Assembly (NCBI RefSeq): GCF_004365965.1
Contig: NZ_SOEB01000016.1
Location: forward strand, 1-64,000
Length of the DNA stretch: 64,000 nucleotides
Direction of reading: 5' to 3'
Origin: Rhodovulum visakhapatnamense
GTDB taxonomy: Bacteria; Pseudomonadota; Alphaproteobacteria; Rhodobacterales; Rhodobacteraceae
Positions 43,863-53,010 of this stretch are shown here, piece after piece; the stretch's first letter is position 1; every line of letters begins with the position of its first letter. The notes under the pieces were generated by a model, which worked only from the letters and a program-made list of their open reading frames with translations, was not told the origin of the DNA and made no database searches. Made by a program: the position numbers and the translations under genes.

Positions 43863-45137
43863 TTACTCGGCGGCCTTGTGGGATTTCGAAGCGGCCTCGC
43901 CGACGGCGGCCTCGAGGATGTCGAGCCCTTCGTCTAGCACCGCGTCGGGCGTGGTGAGCGGGCCGAGGAACTTGACCACCTCGTCATTGGCACCCGAGGT
44001 CTCGATGATCAGCCCGCGCTCGAAAGCCTCCGCGCAGATCGCCGCGGCCAGATCGCCAGAGCCGACGTTGATGCCCCGCATCATGCCCCGGCCGCGCATC
44101 TCAGCCCCCGGCACCAGTTCGGCGATCCGCGACAGGCGGCCCTTCAGATGTGCGCCCTTGCGGCGGACCTCGGCGGCGAAGGTGTCGTCCTTCCAGAATT
44201 TTTCCAGCGTCACGCGCCCGGTAACGAAGGCATGGGTGTTGCCGCGGAAGGTGCCATTGTGCTCGGCCGGCTTCCAGATGTCATACTCGGGTTTTACCAA
44301 AAGCGCCGCGAAGGGCAGGCCGAAGCCCGACAGCGATTTCGCCTGCGTGATCATGTCGGGCTCGATCCCGGCCTCCTCGAAGGCGAAATACCGCCCCGTG
44401 CGGCCGCAGCCCGACTGGATGTCATCGACGATCAGCAGCGCGCCGAGCTTCTTCGCCAGCCGGGCGACGCCCTGCATCCACGCGTCCGAGGCCGCGTTCA
44501 GCCCGCCTTCGCCCTGCACCGGCTCGAAGATGAAGGCCGCCGGCGCGTCGAGGCCCGACGAGGAATTCCCGAACATGATCTCCAGGTGCGCTAGCGTGTC
44601 CACATCCGCGCCAAGTGACCCGTCGTAAGGCATGTGCGTAGCGCCGCAGAGCGGTCCGCCCCCCGCGCCCGCGCGCTTGCCTTCGTTCCCGGTCAGCGAC
44701 AGCGCGCCCATTGTCATGCCGTGAAAGCCGTTCGTGAAGGACACGATGTTGCGCCGGCCCGTCACCTTGCGGGCAAGCTTCATTGCCGCCTCGACGGCAT
44801 TGGTCCCCGTGGGCCCGGTCATCATCACCTTGTGGTCCATGCCGCGCGGCTCGAGGATGATCTCCTCGAACGCTTTCAGGAAGCGCGCCTTCTCGACGGT
44901 GTACATGTCCAGCCCGTGCGCGATGCCGCCGGCCTGGATGTGCGCGATCAGCGCCTGCATCATATCCGGGTCGTTGTGGCCGTAGTTGAGCGTCGAGCAG
45001 CCGGCGAGAAAGTCGATGTATTTACGCCCGTCGGTGTCGAACAGATGGCTGCCCTCGGCGCGTTCGAAAACCACGGGAAAGCTGCGGCAGTAGCTGCGCA
45101 CCTGGGACTCGCGGCGCTCGAAGATGTCGTTTTGCAT
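43863..45137 (-). CDS. ectB: Diaminobutyrate-2-oxoglutarate transaminase
   Basis: 424 residues from ATG 45137 ([20 protein letters not shown], the family start; a longer frame reaches 45167). Class III PLP aminotransferase: [52 protein letters not shown], and [14 protein letters not shown] with the PLP-binding Lys. Converts aspartate semialdehyde and glutamate to 2,4-diaminobutyrate. Confidence 0.95.
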   Translation of the reverse strand: MQNDIFERRESQVRSYCRSFPVVFERAEGSHLFDTDGRKYIDFLAGCSTLNYGHNDPDMMQALIAHIQAGGIAHGLDMYTVEKARFLKAFEEIILEPRGMDHKVMMTGPTGTNAVEAAMKLARKVTGRRNIVSFTNGFHGMTMGALSLTGNEGKRAGAGGGPLCGATHMPYDGSLGADVDTLAHLEIMFGNSSSGLDAPAAFIFEPVQGEGGLNAASDAWMQGVARLAKKLGALLIVDDIQSGCGRTGRYFAFEEAGIEPDMITQAKSLSGFGLPFAALLVKPEYDIWKPAEHNGTFRGNTHAFVTGRVTLEKFWKDDTFAAEVRRKGAHLKGRLSRIAELVPGAEMRGRGMMRGINVGSGDLAAAICAEAFERGLIIETSGANDEVVKFLGPLTTPDAVLDEGLDILEAAVGEAASKSHKAAE

Positions 45138-45163
45138 GGGGGATCTTTCTGCAGGAATGCCGG

Positions 45164-45712
45164 TCATTGGGCGGCTGTGCGGTCGATATCGCTGATGGTG
45201 ACCATGTATTCGGTGGCTTGCCTGCCGCTAAAATGCGCGTCTTCCTCGTAATGCGGTTCGTGGTCCAGTTCGGCCTCCATCTTGTCGGCGAAGCTGTTGA
45301 ACAGTGCCCAGCTCGCGTCGTTGTCGGCGGTGATGGTGGTCTTGAGCTTCGTGACCTCGGCGCAGGCAGGACGCTCGAACAGTTGGTCCAGCATCTTCTT
45401 GGCCACGCCGCGGCCGCGGGCGGTTTCGCCAACTGCGACCTGCCAGACGAACAGCGTGTCAGGCTCGTCCGGTGGAATGAAGGCCGAGATCCAGCCGACG
45501 ATCACGCCGTCGAGTTCCGCGATCACACAGGTATCCGCGAAATGATCGCACTGCACGATGTTGCAGTACATGGAGTTTTCATCGAGCGGGCCGCTTTTGC
45601 GAATGAGTTCCCAGACATCGGCGCCGTCTTCGGACGTGGGCGCACGAAAGGTCAGCAGGGCGCGGGAGAGGGCGTCGGGCATGGTGCTCTCGATTCGTTG
45701 TTCCGAGGTCAT
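45164..45712 (-). CDS. ectA: Diaminobutyrate acetyltransferase
   Basis: 182 residues from ATG 45712. GNAT acetyltransferase: FRAPTSEDGADVWELI, NCC-like SMYCNIVQCDHFADTC, acetyl-CoA loop VAVGETARGRGVAKKMLDQL, TTITADNDASWALFNSF. Acetylates 2,4-diaminobutyrate before EctC cyclisation. First gene of ectABC-ask. No ectR-type MarR regulator and no ectD hydroxylase are found nearby. A decayed phage-like lipoprotein frame lies just upstream. Confidence 0.95.
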   Translation of the reverse strand: MTSEQRIESTMPDALSRALLTFRAPTSEDGADVWELIRKSGPLDENSMYCNIVQCDHFADTCVIAELDGVIVGWISAFIPPDEPDTLFVWQVAVGETARGRGVAKKMLDQLFERPACAEVTKLKTTITADNDASWALFNSFADKMEAELDHEPHYEEDAHFSGRQATEYMVTISDIDRTAAQ

Positions 45713-45802
45713 CGTAGCCTTCACCGTGACGGTAGTTGAGTAAAAACACGACATCGCGGGGTTTTTTCGGCTTGCTGTCGAGCGCGCGACGAATGCTCGA
45801 GG

Positions 45803-46027
45803 CTGCGGCGCGTCGCCCTCGTTCTCGCGACGATCTGGCTGAGCGGCTGCGCGACGGCCCGTTCTGATGTCGGCAGACTCGGTGCCTGTCCGCCGGTCGT
45901 CGAGTATAGCAGGGAGTTCCAGGCGCAAGCGGCCGAGGCGCTCGCCCTACTGCCGGAAGGGTTAGCGATCGCCGAGATGCTGGTGGACTACGCTGTGATG
46001 CGAGTGCAGGCGCGTGTGCGCGAGTAG
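45803..46027 (+). pseudogene. Rz1-like outer-membrane spanin remnant (no start codon)
   Basis: An open frame ending at 46027 reads LRRVALVLATIWLSGC, a lipoprotein signal with a LSGC lipobox, then ATARSDVGRLGACPPVVEYS and a helix ending MRVQARVRE. This matches the small Rz1-like lysis lipoproteins of roseobacter prophages. No ATG, GTG or TTG is placed to start it (CTG 45803 is the only near option). An ATG frame in another phase (45793-45867, RDDLAERLRDGPF) could be the end of the overlapping Rz partner. Likely a prophage relic. Confidence 0.5.
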
Positions 46028-46129
46028 TTAGGTCCGCTTCGTCTCAAAAGCGACGCCCAAAAAAACGATCACTTCGGCTGCCGTTTGAGCGTAGACGAGG
46101 AAAGGTAACTTCTCTCTTGGAGAATCACT

Positions 46130-46546
46130 GTGCCATACAAACACATCATGGTGCCGATTGACCTCGAACACGCCGATCGAATGGGCAAGGCGATCGACAC
46201 GGCCCGCGCCCTCGCGAGGCAGTTCGACGCAAAGCTGACCTTCGTCGGCGTCACCTCGGAAGTTCCCGGACCTTCCGCGCACAACCCTGCCGAATTCGAG
46301 AAGAAGATGGCGGCGTTTGCGCAAGAAAGCGGCGCCGACCTTCCAGCGGGGGCCAGTTCGAAAACCTATGTCGCGCATGATCCGACCGCGCATATCGACG
46401 GCATTCTCCTCGACGCCGTCAAGGAAATCGGCGCGGATCTTGTGGTGATGGCTTCACATATTCCGAACGTGATGAACGCCATCTGGCCCTCGCATGGTGG
46501 CAAAATGGCCTCGCATGCGGATGTATCTGTCTTCGTGGTTCGCTGA
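46130..46546 (+). CDS. Universal stress protein (UspA family)
   Basis: 138 residues from GTG 46130. Starts PYKHIMVPIDLEHADRMGKA and ends AIWPSHGGKMASHADVSVFV. The G-x2-G-x9-G-S/T ATP loop is not intact, so it is closer to the non-ATP-binding UspA type or one with a degenerate site. It is 27 bases upstream of the BCCT transporter gene and surely co-transcribed; in halophiles a Usp often tunes a neighbouring osmolyte transporter. Confidence 0.88.
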   Translation: MPYKHIMVPIDLEHADRMGKAIDTARALARQFDAKLTFVGVTSEVPGPSAHNPAEFEKKMAAFAQESGADLPAGASSKTYVAHDPTAHIDGILLDAVKEIGADLVVMASHIPNVMNAIWPSHGGKMASHADVSVFVVR

Positions 46547-46573
46547 CGCGACCCCGCCAAGGATAATAATAAA

Positions 46574-48241
46574 ATGACTGAAGATATAAAGAACACCGAA
46601 ATCGAAGCGGACGATCAGCCCGAGGTCGAGCCCATTCCCGAACCCGAGGGCGACACCGAGATCATCGAGACCGAATTCGAGATCGGACAGGACAATATCG
46701 CCAGTTCCTGGAAGCTGGAATTCGACATTCACCAGGTCGTGTTCACCGTCTCGGCCCTAGGGATCATGGCATTCACGTTCCTCACGATGGCCTACCAGAC
46801 CGCGCTAGAGCCGGTCTTCTTGAACCTGCGCAATTGGCTGACCGGCAACCTCGACTGGTTCTTCCTGCTGTCGGGCAATATCTTCGTGCTGCTGTGCCTG
46901 TTCCTTATTGTCTCGCCGCTGGGAAAGGTGCGCCTCGGCGGTCCAGAGGCACAGCCCTCCTACGGGTATGTCGGCTGGTTCTCGATGCTGTTCGCGGCCG
47001 GCATGGGCATCGGGTTGATGTTTTACGGTGTTTCCGAACCCATGAGCCATTTCGGCACTGCCATGGGCGGGATCACCGTCGGAGAGGATGGCGTGCGCAC
47101 CGACTGGGCGCCGCTGGGCGGGGCCGAGGGCGACGTCGCGGAGGCCGCGCGCCTCGGCATGGCCGCCACGATCTTCCACTGGGGCCTGCATCCCTGGGCG
47201 ATTTATGCCGTCGTGGCGCTCGCCCTGTCGCTGTTCGCCTACAATAAGGGCCTGCCGCTCACACTACGCTCCTGTTTTTATCCGATCTTCGGAGAGCGGG
47301 TCTGGGGCTGGCCCGGCCATATCATCGACATTCTGGCCATCTTCTCCACGATCTTCGGTCTCGCGACCTCGCTGGGGATTGGCGCCCAGCAATCGGCGGC
47401 GGGCCTCAACTTTCTGTTCGGCACCTCGATCTCCAACCCGATGCTGGTCACTCTGATCATCGTCATCACCGCGATTGCGCTGGTGTCGGTGGTGGCCGGG
47501 CTTGACGCCGGGGTCAAGCGCCTGTCCGAAATCAACATGGCGCTGGCGGCGATCCTGCTGGTCTTTGTCATCGCATTCGGCCCGACCATGGCCATCGCGA
47601 CCGGCTTCTTCACGAACCTCGCCGCCTACGGTGAATACCTGCCGGCCCTGTCGATGCCCTTCGGACGCGAAGATGCAAACTTTGCCTCGGGGTGGACGGC
47701 ATTCTACTGGGCGTGGTGGATCAGCTGGTCGCCCTTCGTCGGCATGTTCATCGCGCGCGTCAGCCGGGGCCGCACGGTGCGCGAATTCCTGATTGCCGTG
47801 CTGATCGTTCCGACCATCCTGTCGGTGCTGTGGATGACCGCAATGGGCGGCACGGCGATCGGCCAGGTGGTCAACGACGGCTTCACCGGGGTGCAGGACG
47901 CAGCGCTGGAACTCAAGCTGTTCGAGATGCTGACACAGTTGCCGCTCACCGGGCTGACCTCGCTGGTCGGGATCGTCCTCGTCGTGGTGTTCTTCGTCAC
48001 CTCCTCCGACTCCGGCTCGCTCGTGATCGACACCATCGCCGCGGGTGGCAAGGTTAACGCGCCGACCCCGCAGCGGGTTTTCTGGGCGAGCTTCGAGGGC
48101 CTCGTGGCCATCGCGTTGCTGCTTGGTGGCGGTCTGGCGGCCTTGCAGGCGATGGCTGTCTCCACCGGGTTGCCGTTCACCATCGTGCTGCTCGGCGCCT
48201 GTTACGCCATTGTGCGCGGCCTGATGAGCGAGCCGCGGTAA
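46574..48241 (+). CDS. BCCT-family osmolyte transporter
   Basis: 555 residues, twelve transmembrane segments after a very acidic cytosolic N-terminus (about 40 residues, rich in Glu/Asp). BCCT marks: GMGIGLMFYGVSEPMSHF (glycine stretch of the substrate and Na+ site) and the Trp-rich motif FYWAWWISWSPFVGMFIAR. It takes up betaine, ectoine or related compounds with Na+ or H+. The acidic N-terminal tail may take part in osmosensing, as N- and C-tails do in BetP-type carriers. Near the ectoine operon, so ectoine or betaine recovery is likely. Confidence 0.92.
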   Translation: MTEDIKNTEIEADDQPEVEPIPEPEGDTEIIETEFEIGQDNIASSWKLEFDIHQVVFTVSALGIMAFTFLTMAYQTALEPVFLNLRNWLTGNLDWFFLLSGNIFVLLCLFLIVSPLGKVRLGGPEAQPSYGYVGWFSMLFAAGMGIGLMFYGVSEPMSHFGTAMGGITVGEDGVRTDWAPLGGAEGDVAEAARLGMAATIFHWGLHPWAIYAVVALALSLFAYNKGLPLTLRSCFYPIFGERVWGWPGHIIDILAIFSTIFGLATSLGIGAQQSAAGLNFLFGTSISNPMLVTLIIVITAIALVSVVAGLDAGVKRLSEINMALAAILLVFVIAFGPTMAIATGFFTNLAAYGEYLPALSMPFGREDANFASGWTAFYWAWWISWSPFVGMFIARVSRGRTVREFLIAVLIVPTILSVLWMTAMGGTAIGQVVNDGFTGVQDAALELKLFEMLTQLPLTGLTSLVGIVLVVVFFVTSSDSGSLVIDTIAAGGKVNAPTPQRVFWASFEGLVAIALLLGGGLAALQAMAVSTGLPFTIVLLGACYAIVRGLMSEPR

Positions 48242-48247
48242 GACGTC

Positions 48248-48273
48248 CGGGGCGGCCGTTCGAGGCCGCCCCG
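48248..48273 (+). terminator. Strong hairpin after the BCCT gene
   Basis: CGGGGCGGCC (48248-48257) and GGCCGCCCCG (48264-48273) form a perfect 10-bp stem over a 6-base loop, 6 bases after the BCCT stop. No T-run; possibly partial termination before the channel gene. Confidence 0.5.
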
Positions 48274-48306
48274 ACCGTGCCCCCACGCAAGCCAAGGTAG
48301 CGACGA

Positions 48307-49122
48307 ATGGCGGCGGGCGACCGCGAGCCGACTATGCCAATGATGAAAGACCTGCACCGCACCATCCGCCTGCTCTACACGGGGCAAAGTCGGAACGCCC
48401 GGCGGTTCCGCTACGGTCTCATTGCGTTCGACGCGCTGTCCATCGTGTATTTCCTCGCGACCGCGGCGTTGCCGACGACGCCGACCATGACCGCGCTGAA
48501 CACCGGGCTTGGCCTGCTCATCCTGCTCGATCTCGCGGCCCGCTTCTGGATTTCCGACAACCTGCGCCGCGAGCTTACGCGCATCTACACGCTGGCGGAT
48601 ATTGTCGTGGTGGCGTCCCTCCTGCTTGCACCGCTCCTCACCGAGAACCTCGCCTTCCTGCGCGTGCTGCGGGGTCTGCGGCTGATCCATGCCTACCACC
48701 TGCTGCGCGATCTGCGGCGCGAGAGCCTGTTCTTCCGCCGCCACGAGGACGCGATCCTTGCCGCGGTCAACCTGTTCGTCTTCATCTTCGTGACCACGTC
48801 GCTTGTCTTCGTGCTGGCTTTCGACGAAGCCGCCGGCATCGGCGGATATATCGACGCGCTCTATTTCACGGTTGCGACGCTGACCACCACCGGCTTTGGC
48901 GACATCACGATGACGACGCCGGGCGGCAAGCTTCTTTCGGTCTTCATCATGGTCGTGGGCGTGGCGCTTTTCGTGCAGCTTGCGCGCGCCATCTTTCAGC
49001 CGTCCAAGATCAAGTATAAGTGTCCGGAATGCGGACTGAACCGGCATGAACCGGATGCCATCCACTGCAAGCATTGCGGCGAGCCGCTGAAAATCGAGAC
49101 GGAGGGCGAGACGGGAACCTGA
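48307..49122 (+). CDS. Voltage-sensor-type ion channel with C-terminal zinc ribbon
   Basis: 271 residues (262 if ATG 48334 is used). Six transmembrane segments: four-helix sensor-like part with an Arg-bearing S4 (FLRVLRGLRLIHAYHLLRDL), S5, pore loop LTTTGFGDITM and S6. The filter TTGFGD is close to the K+ channel TVGYGD. The cytosolic tail holds CPEC ... CKHC, a zinc ribbon (C-x2-C-x13-C-x2-C). Likely K+ or cation flux in osmotic or pH stress. The ribbon is an uncommon appendage. Confidence 0.82.
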   Translation: MAAGDREPTMPMMKDLHRTIRLLYTGQSRNARRFRYGLIAFDALSIVYFLATAALPTTPTMTALNTGLGLLILLDLAARFWISDNLRRELTRIYTLADIVVVASLLLAPLLTENLAFLRVLRGLRLIHAYHLLRDLRRESLFFRRHEDAILAAVNLFVFIFVTTSLVFVLAFDEAAGIGGYIDALYFTVATLTTTGFGDITMTTPGGKLLSVFIMVVGVALFVQLARAIFQPSKIKYKCPECGLNRHEPDAIHCKHCGEPLKIETEGETGT

Positions 49123-49203
49123 GCGCTCCGTTCTCTCCCTATCACGGGCCGCAAGGCTGCTGCGCCCCGGAGGTGAAGGCCGGGGCCATGTGGAAGACCA
49201 GAA

Positions 49204-50019
49204 ATGTCTGAAGAAGCCGATCTTGACCGCGACGAAAAAAAGCAGGTCGACGAATACTCGAATGTCCCTACCTCGGTCATCTTCGAGGCGATCCGGCGTG
49301 AGGGCGATCATGAACTGTCCCGCCCCTTGAGCGCGCTCTGGTGGTCGGGCGTCGCGGCGGGGCTTGCCATCAGCACCTCGGTGCTGGCGAAAGGGTTTCT
49401 CGCCTCGATCCTGCCCCATGCGGACTGGGCGGCAGGGATCACCAACCTTGGCTACACGGTCGGCTTCCTGATCGTCATTCTCGGGCGGATGCAGCTGTTC
49501 ACCGAGAACACGATCACGCCGATCCTGCCGCTGTTTCTGGCGCCGACGCGATCGAATTTCGCGCAGACGGCGCGGCTCTGGGGGATCGTTTTCGCCGCCA
49601 ATCTCGTGGGCTGTATGGCCGCGGCGCTGGTGTTGGTGCACGGGCATATCCTGCCCGAAGCGCGGTTCGAGGGGATCGTGTCGATCTCGCGCCACTATGC
49701 CGAGGCGAGCCCTTTCGAGCATTTCGCCTGGGGCATTCCGGCGGGGTTCCTGATCGCGGCGCTGGTCTGGATCCTGCCGCGGATGGAAAGCGCGGGCGAG
49801 GTGCTGATGATCGTGATCGTCACCTACATCATCGGGCTGGGCGGCATGTCGCACGTGGTGGCCGGGTCGACCGAGTTGTTCGTGCTGGTGGTGGGCGGCG
49901 AACTGGGACTCGCGCCCGCCGTCTTCGGCGGTATCCTTCCCGCGCTTGCGGGCAACGTGCTCGGCGGCACGGGCATCTTCGCGGCGCTGACCTACGCGCA
50001 GGTGCGCGAGGAGATCTGA
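49204..50019 (+). CDS. Formate/nitrite transporter (FNT) family channel
   Basis: 271 residues. A charged N-terminal tail (SEEADLDRDEKKQVDEYSNV) precedes six transmembrane segments of FNT type: SALWWSGVAAGLAISTSVLA, GYTVGFLIVILGRMQLFTEN, NLVGCMAAALVLVHGH, and GLGGMSHVVAGSTELFV. Passes small monovalent anions such as formate, nitrite or hydrosulfide. It resembles the YfdC-like branch with longer N-termini. End of the plus-strand osmotic/ion block; converges with the MFS gene 6 bases on. Confidence 0.88.
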   Translation: MSEEADLDRDEKKQVDEYSNVPTSVIFEAIRREGDHELSRPLSALWWSGVAAGLAISTSVLAKGFLASILPHADWAAGITNLGYTVGFLIVILGRMQLFTENTITPILPLFLAPTRSNFAQTARLWGIVFAANLVGCMAAALVLVHGHILPEARFEGIVSISRHYAEASPFEHFAWGIPAGFLIAALVWILPRMESAGEVLMIVIVTYIIGLGGMSHVVAGSTELFVLVVGGELGLAPAVFGGILPALAGNVLGGTGIFAALTYAQVREEI

Positions 50020-50025
50020 GCGCCG

Positions 50026-51303
50026 TCAGTCCTGCTGGACCTCCTCCAGCCCCCGCGCCAGGACCGCGCCGAGGGCGGCGATGACGGCAAAGGCAAGCAG
50101 GACGGGCGCCGGGCCGAAGCGGTCGGCCGCGATCCCGAACAGCCCGCCCGCCAGAAGCGCTGCCCCGATCAGCGTGTTCGACAGCGCCGTATATCGGGCG
50201 CGGAAGGCGTCCTCGGCCATGTCGGTCAGGTGCAGCTTGCGGCCCGCGCGCACGCCCTCATAGGCGATCTGCGCCGCGAAGATCGCCGCTGCCGCACCAA
50301 ACGCCCCGCCAAGCCCGCCAAGCGCGAGGCCGATGCCGCCGACGACGCCGAAGACCGCGGCCCCGAGCGCGCCCGCGGCCATCAGCGTCTGGCGGCTGGA
50401 GCGATCCGAGAGCCGCCCCCAGACGTAAGAGGCCAGCACCGAGGCGGCGGTCGAGGCCATGACCAGCGGCCCCAGCTGGTCGAGCGCGCTGCGCCCCGAG
50501 GTGGCCGACAGCATGACGATGAAGGGCGGGGCCAGCGCGGTGACGGCGAGTGCCGCCCGCGAGGCCACGAAGAGGCGCAACTGGCCGTCGGTCACGATCG
50601 GCTCGACCAGCGCGGCGAGGCTGCCGTCGTCATCCTCGGTGTCGGGTGTTTTATCGGGCTCGCGCAGCGTCATGAAGATGACCGAGGCCAGCAGGAACGC
50701 CGTCCCCGCCAGCGCGATGATCGCCGCCAGCGGGGCGACGGCCACCTCGAAGAGCCCCGCGGCCATCATGAGGCCCACGCCGAAGACCGACACCGACGCG
50801 ACCGAGGCGGCCAGGCCCGTGACCGCCCCCCGCCGCCGCTTGGCAATGGTGCGCGCCAGCGCGTCCTTGTAGCTGACCGAGGCGGCCGAGCGCGCCACGG
50901 CAAGCACCGCGAGACAGACCACGATCGTGGCGCCCGCCACGGCCCCCGACAACAGCAGCGCGGCGGCCGCGATGCCGAGCGCCGCGATGCCCTGCACCGC
51001 GCTGCCCACGGCCCAGAAACGCTTGCGCTGCGGGCTGGCCTCGACCCGGCGGGCGAGCGCCAGTTGCGGCAGGAGCGCGCCCGCCTCGCGCACGGGCACC
51101 AGCAACCCGACCATCGCGCCCGGCGCCGACAGCGCCGTCAGCAACCAGGACAGAACCAGCTTGGGGTCGATCAGCGCGTCGGCCGTCTTGGTCAGCGTCA
51201 GCGACACGACGTGGACGACGCCGTTGCGCGCCTCGCCCTTCTCGATCTGCGCGGCCTTCGCGCCGGTGATCGTGCCGAAGGCCTTTTCGACCGGGTCGCT
51301 CAT
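50026..51303 (-). CDS. MFS transporter
   Basis: 425 residues, about twelve transmembrane segments, Ala/Gly/Leu-rich. N-terminal cytosolic part SDPVEKAFGTITGAKAAQIE; loop RRVEASPQRKRFWAVGSAVQ; RTIAKRRRGAVTGLAASVAS. No family-specific signature allows a substrate to be named. ATG 51303 overlaps the metallo-hydrolase stop in an ATGA, so the two are co-translated, which suggests export of, or protection from, a product of that enzyme. Confidence 0.85.
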   Translation of the reverse strand: MSDPVEKAFGTITGAKAAQIEKGEARNGVVHVVSLTLTKTADALIDPKLVLSWLLTALSAPGAMVGLLVPVREAGALLPQLALARRVEASPQRKRFWAVGSAVQGIAALGIAAAALLLSGAVAGATIVVCLAVLAVARSAASVSYKDALARTIAKRRRGAVTGLAASVASVSVFGVGLMMAAGLFEVAVAPLAAIIALAGTAFLLASVIFMTLREPDKTPDTEDDDGSLAALVEPIVTDGQLRLFVASRAALAVTALAPPFIVMLSATSGRSALDQLGPLVMASTAASVLASYVWGRLSDRSSRQTLMAAGALGAAVFGVVGGIGLALGGLGGAFGAAAAIFAAQIAYEGVRAGRKLHLTDMAEDAFRARYTALSNTLIGAALLAGGLFGIAADRFGPAPVLLAFAVIAALGAVLARGLEEVQQD

Positions 51304-52169
51304 CGTGGCTCGAACTTTCCGACCGGAATCCGCAGGTAGCTGTGCCCGTCGGCCTCTGCCTCGGGCAGGCGCCCGCCCCGGATGTTCACCTGAAGCGCGG
51401 CCAGCATGCGCGTGGGCAAAGGCAAGGTCGCGTCGCGGGCATCGCGGATGGCGATGAATTCGGCCTTGCCGATCCCGTCCTTGACATGCCGGTTGCGCAG
51501 GCGGTGTTCGGCCACGGTCGCCATGTATTCAGGGGCTTGCCCTTCATCGGGGTAATCGTGGCCGATATAGAGCCGCGTGTCGCCCGGCAGATCCAGGATC
51601 GCGCGCAGCGAGGTCCACAGATCCTCGGTGCTGCCGCCGGGGAAATCGGCCCGGCTGGTGCCGCTTTCGGGCATCATGAACGTGTCATGGACGAAGGCCG
51701 CGTCGCCCGCGACATAGGTGATCGAGGCCAGCGTGTGACCGGGCGAGAACATCACGCGCACGGGGATCTCGCCCACCATGAACTCGTCGCCCTCGGCGAA
51801 GAGCCGGTCCCACTGGCTGCCGTCGGTGGGGAAATCGTCGCCAAGATGGTAAAGGCCCTTCCACAGCTTCTGGACGTCGGTGACCTTTTCGCCGATCGCC
51901 GTGGGCGCCCCGAGCTTCTGGGACAGATACGGTGCGGCCGAGAAATGATCGGCATGAGGGTGCGTGTCGAGCACCCAGACGACCTCCAGCCCTTCCGCCT
52001 CGACATAAGCAAGGATCTCGTCGGCGCTTTCGGTCGTGACGGCGCCGGCCTCGGGGTAGAAATTCCAGACGGGATCCACGATGGCGGCCTTCTTCGTCGC
52101 CGGGCAGTGGAAGACGTATTGCAAGCTGCCAGTGGGCCGGTCGAAGAAGGCGCGGACGATGGGGGACAT
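51300..52169 (-). CDS. ETHE1-like MBL-fold hydrolase (possible persulfide dioxygenase)
   Basis: 289 residues from ATG 52169 with AGGAG before it. Metallo-beta-lactamase fold: THPHADHFSAAPYL (H-x-H-x-D-H), SPGHTLASITYV, HDTFMMPESGTSRADFPGG and YIGHDYPDEG. The GTSRADFPGG block is close to the GxGRTDF-x-GG block of ETHE1 persulfide dioxygenases, which use one iron held by two His and one Asp. A sulfur-detoxifying role is plausible; the more distant Blh-like hydrolases are the alternative. Confidence 0.82.
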   Translation of the reverse strand: MSPIVRAFFDRPTGSLQYVFHCPATKKAAIVDPVWNFYPEAGAVTTESADEILAYVEAEGLEVVWVLDTHPHADHFSAAPYLSQKLGAPTAIGEKVTDVQKLWKGLYHLGDDFPTDGSQWDRLFAEGDEFMVGEIPVRVMFSPGHTLASITYVAGDAAFVHDTFMMPESGTSRADFPGGSTEDLWTSLRAILDLPGDTRLYIGHDYPDEGQAPEYMATVAEHRLRNRHVKDGIGKAEFIAIRDARDATLPLPTRMLAALQVNIRGGRLPEAEADGHSYLRIPVGKFEPR

Positions 52170-52191
52170 GGGGAACTCCTGATTCAGCCGC

Positions 52192-52935
52192 TCAATGGGC
52201 AAGGACAAGCATCTGGAAGGCCATCATGGCCGAGAAGGCCAGCGTCACGGCGGTCGCCGCCGATCCGTGGCGGACCTTTTCCAAGGCATCGGGGTAAAGC
52301 TCCGAAAAGACCATCCAGATCATCGCACCCGCCGCAAGGCCAAGGCCAACGGGCAGAAAGGGTCGGAAGGTTTCGACGAACAGGTAGGCGGGCGCGGCCA
52401 TGATCGGCTGCGGCAGGCTGGTGAAGATGGCCCAAAGCGCGGCCTTCCAGACCGGCGTGCCGCGCGGCACCAGCACCAGCGCGATGGCCAGCCCCTCGGG
52501 CACGTTGTGGAAGGCGATGGCCGTGGTGATGTAGGCGCCCAAGCCCTCGGAGCCGGCGAAAGACACGCCGACGCCGACGCCCTCGGCAAAGGAATGTGCC
52601 GTCATGATGCCGAGGATCAAGAGCGCCTTGGCCGCACCCGCACCCTGCAGGTCGGCCACCTCAATGTCGCCCGCGCCCGAAAGCAACCGGTCGGCCAGAA
52701 CGATCGCGCCCAGCCCCGCAAGCACGCCCACCAGCGTCAGCGTGATGTCGAGCGACACGCCCTCGGCGATCAGGCTGTGGCTGGCGGCCAGCATCAGCCC
52801 GGCGGCGGCGGCGTTCGACCAGCCCACCGTCCGGTCGCTTACGCGTCTGACGAACAGGACAGGCAGCGCGCCGACGCCGGTCATGATCGCGGTCAGAAGC
52901 GCCGCCGCGACGACGATCCAAAGGGCTGTGTCCAT
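52192..52935 (-). CDS. ZIP-family divalent metal transporter
   Basis: 247 residues, eight transmembrane segments. Signature helices: TAHSFAEGVGVGVSF (H-S-x-x-E-G) and AFHNVPEGLAIALVLV (H-N-x-P-E-G), the binuclear metal site of ZIP carriers. Moves Zn2+, Fe2+ or Mn2+ into the cytosol. It is 22 bases upstream of the metallo-hydrolase gene, so it may supply that enzyme's metal. Confidence 0.9.
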   Translation of the reverse strand: MDTALWIVVAAALLTAIMTGVGALPVLFVRRVSDRTVGWSNAAAAGLMLAASHSLIAEGVSLDITLTLVGVLAGLGAIVLADRLLSGAGDIEVADLQGAGAAKALLILGIMTAHSFAEGVGVGVSFAGSEGLGAYITTAIAFHNVPEGLAIALVLVPRGTPVWKAALWAIFTSLPQPIMAAPAYLFVETFRPFLPVGLGLAAGAMIWMVFSELYPDALEKVRHGSAATAVTLAFSAMMAFQMLVLAH

Positions 52936-53010
52936 GGTGCTTCTACAGAAATTCTTCGGTCCGACCCTTCGCCGCCCGCAATCCTTGCGCGGGCGGCGCG
53001 GGCCGGACGG

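Noticed and set aside
45713-45802. Promoter of the ectoine operon
   Set aside because: The region is AT-rich (TGTTTTTACTC on the operon strand) but no -35/-10 pair with acceptable spacing was found, so none is called.
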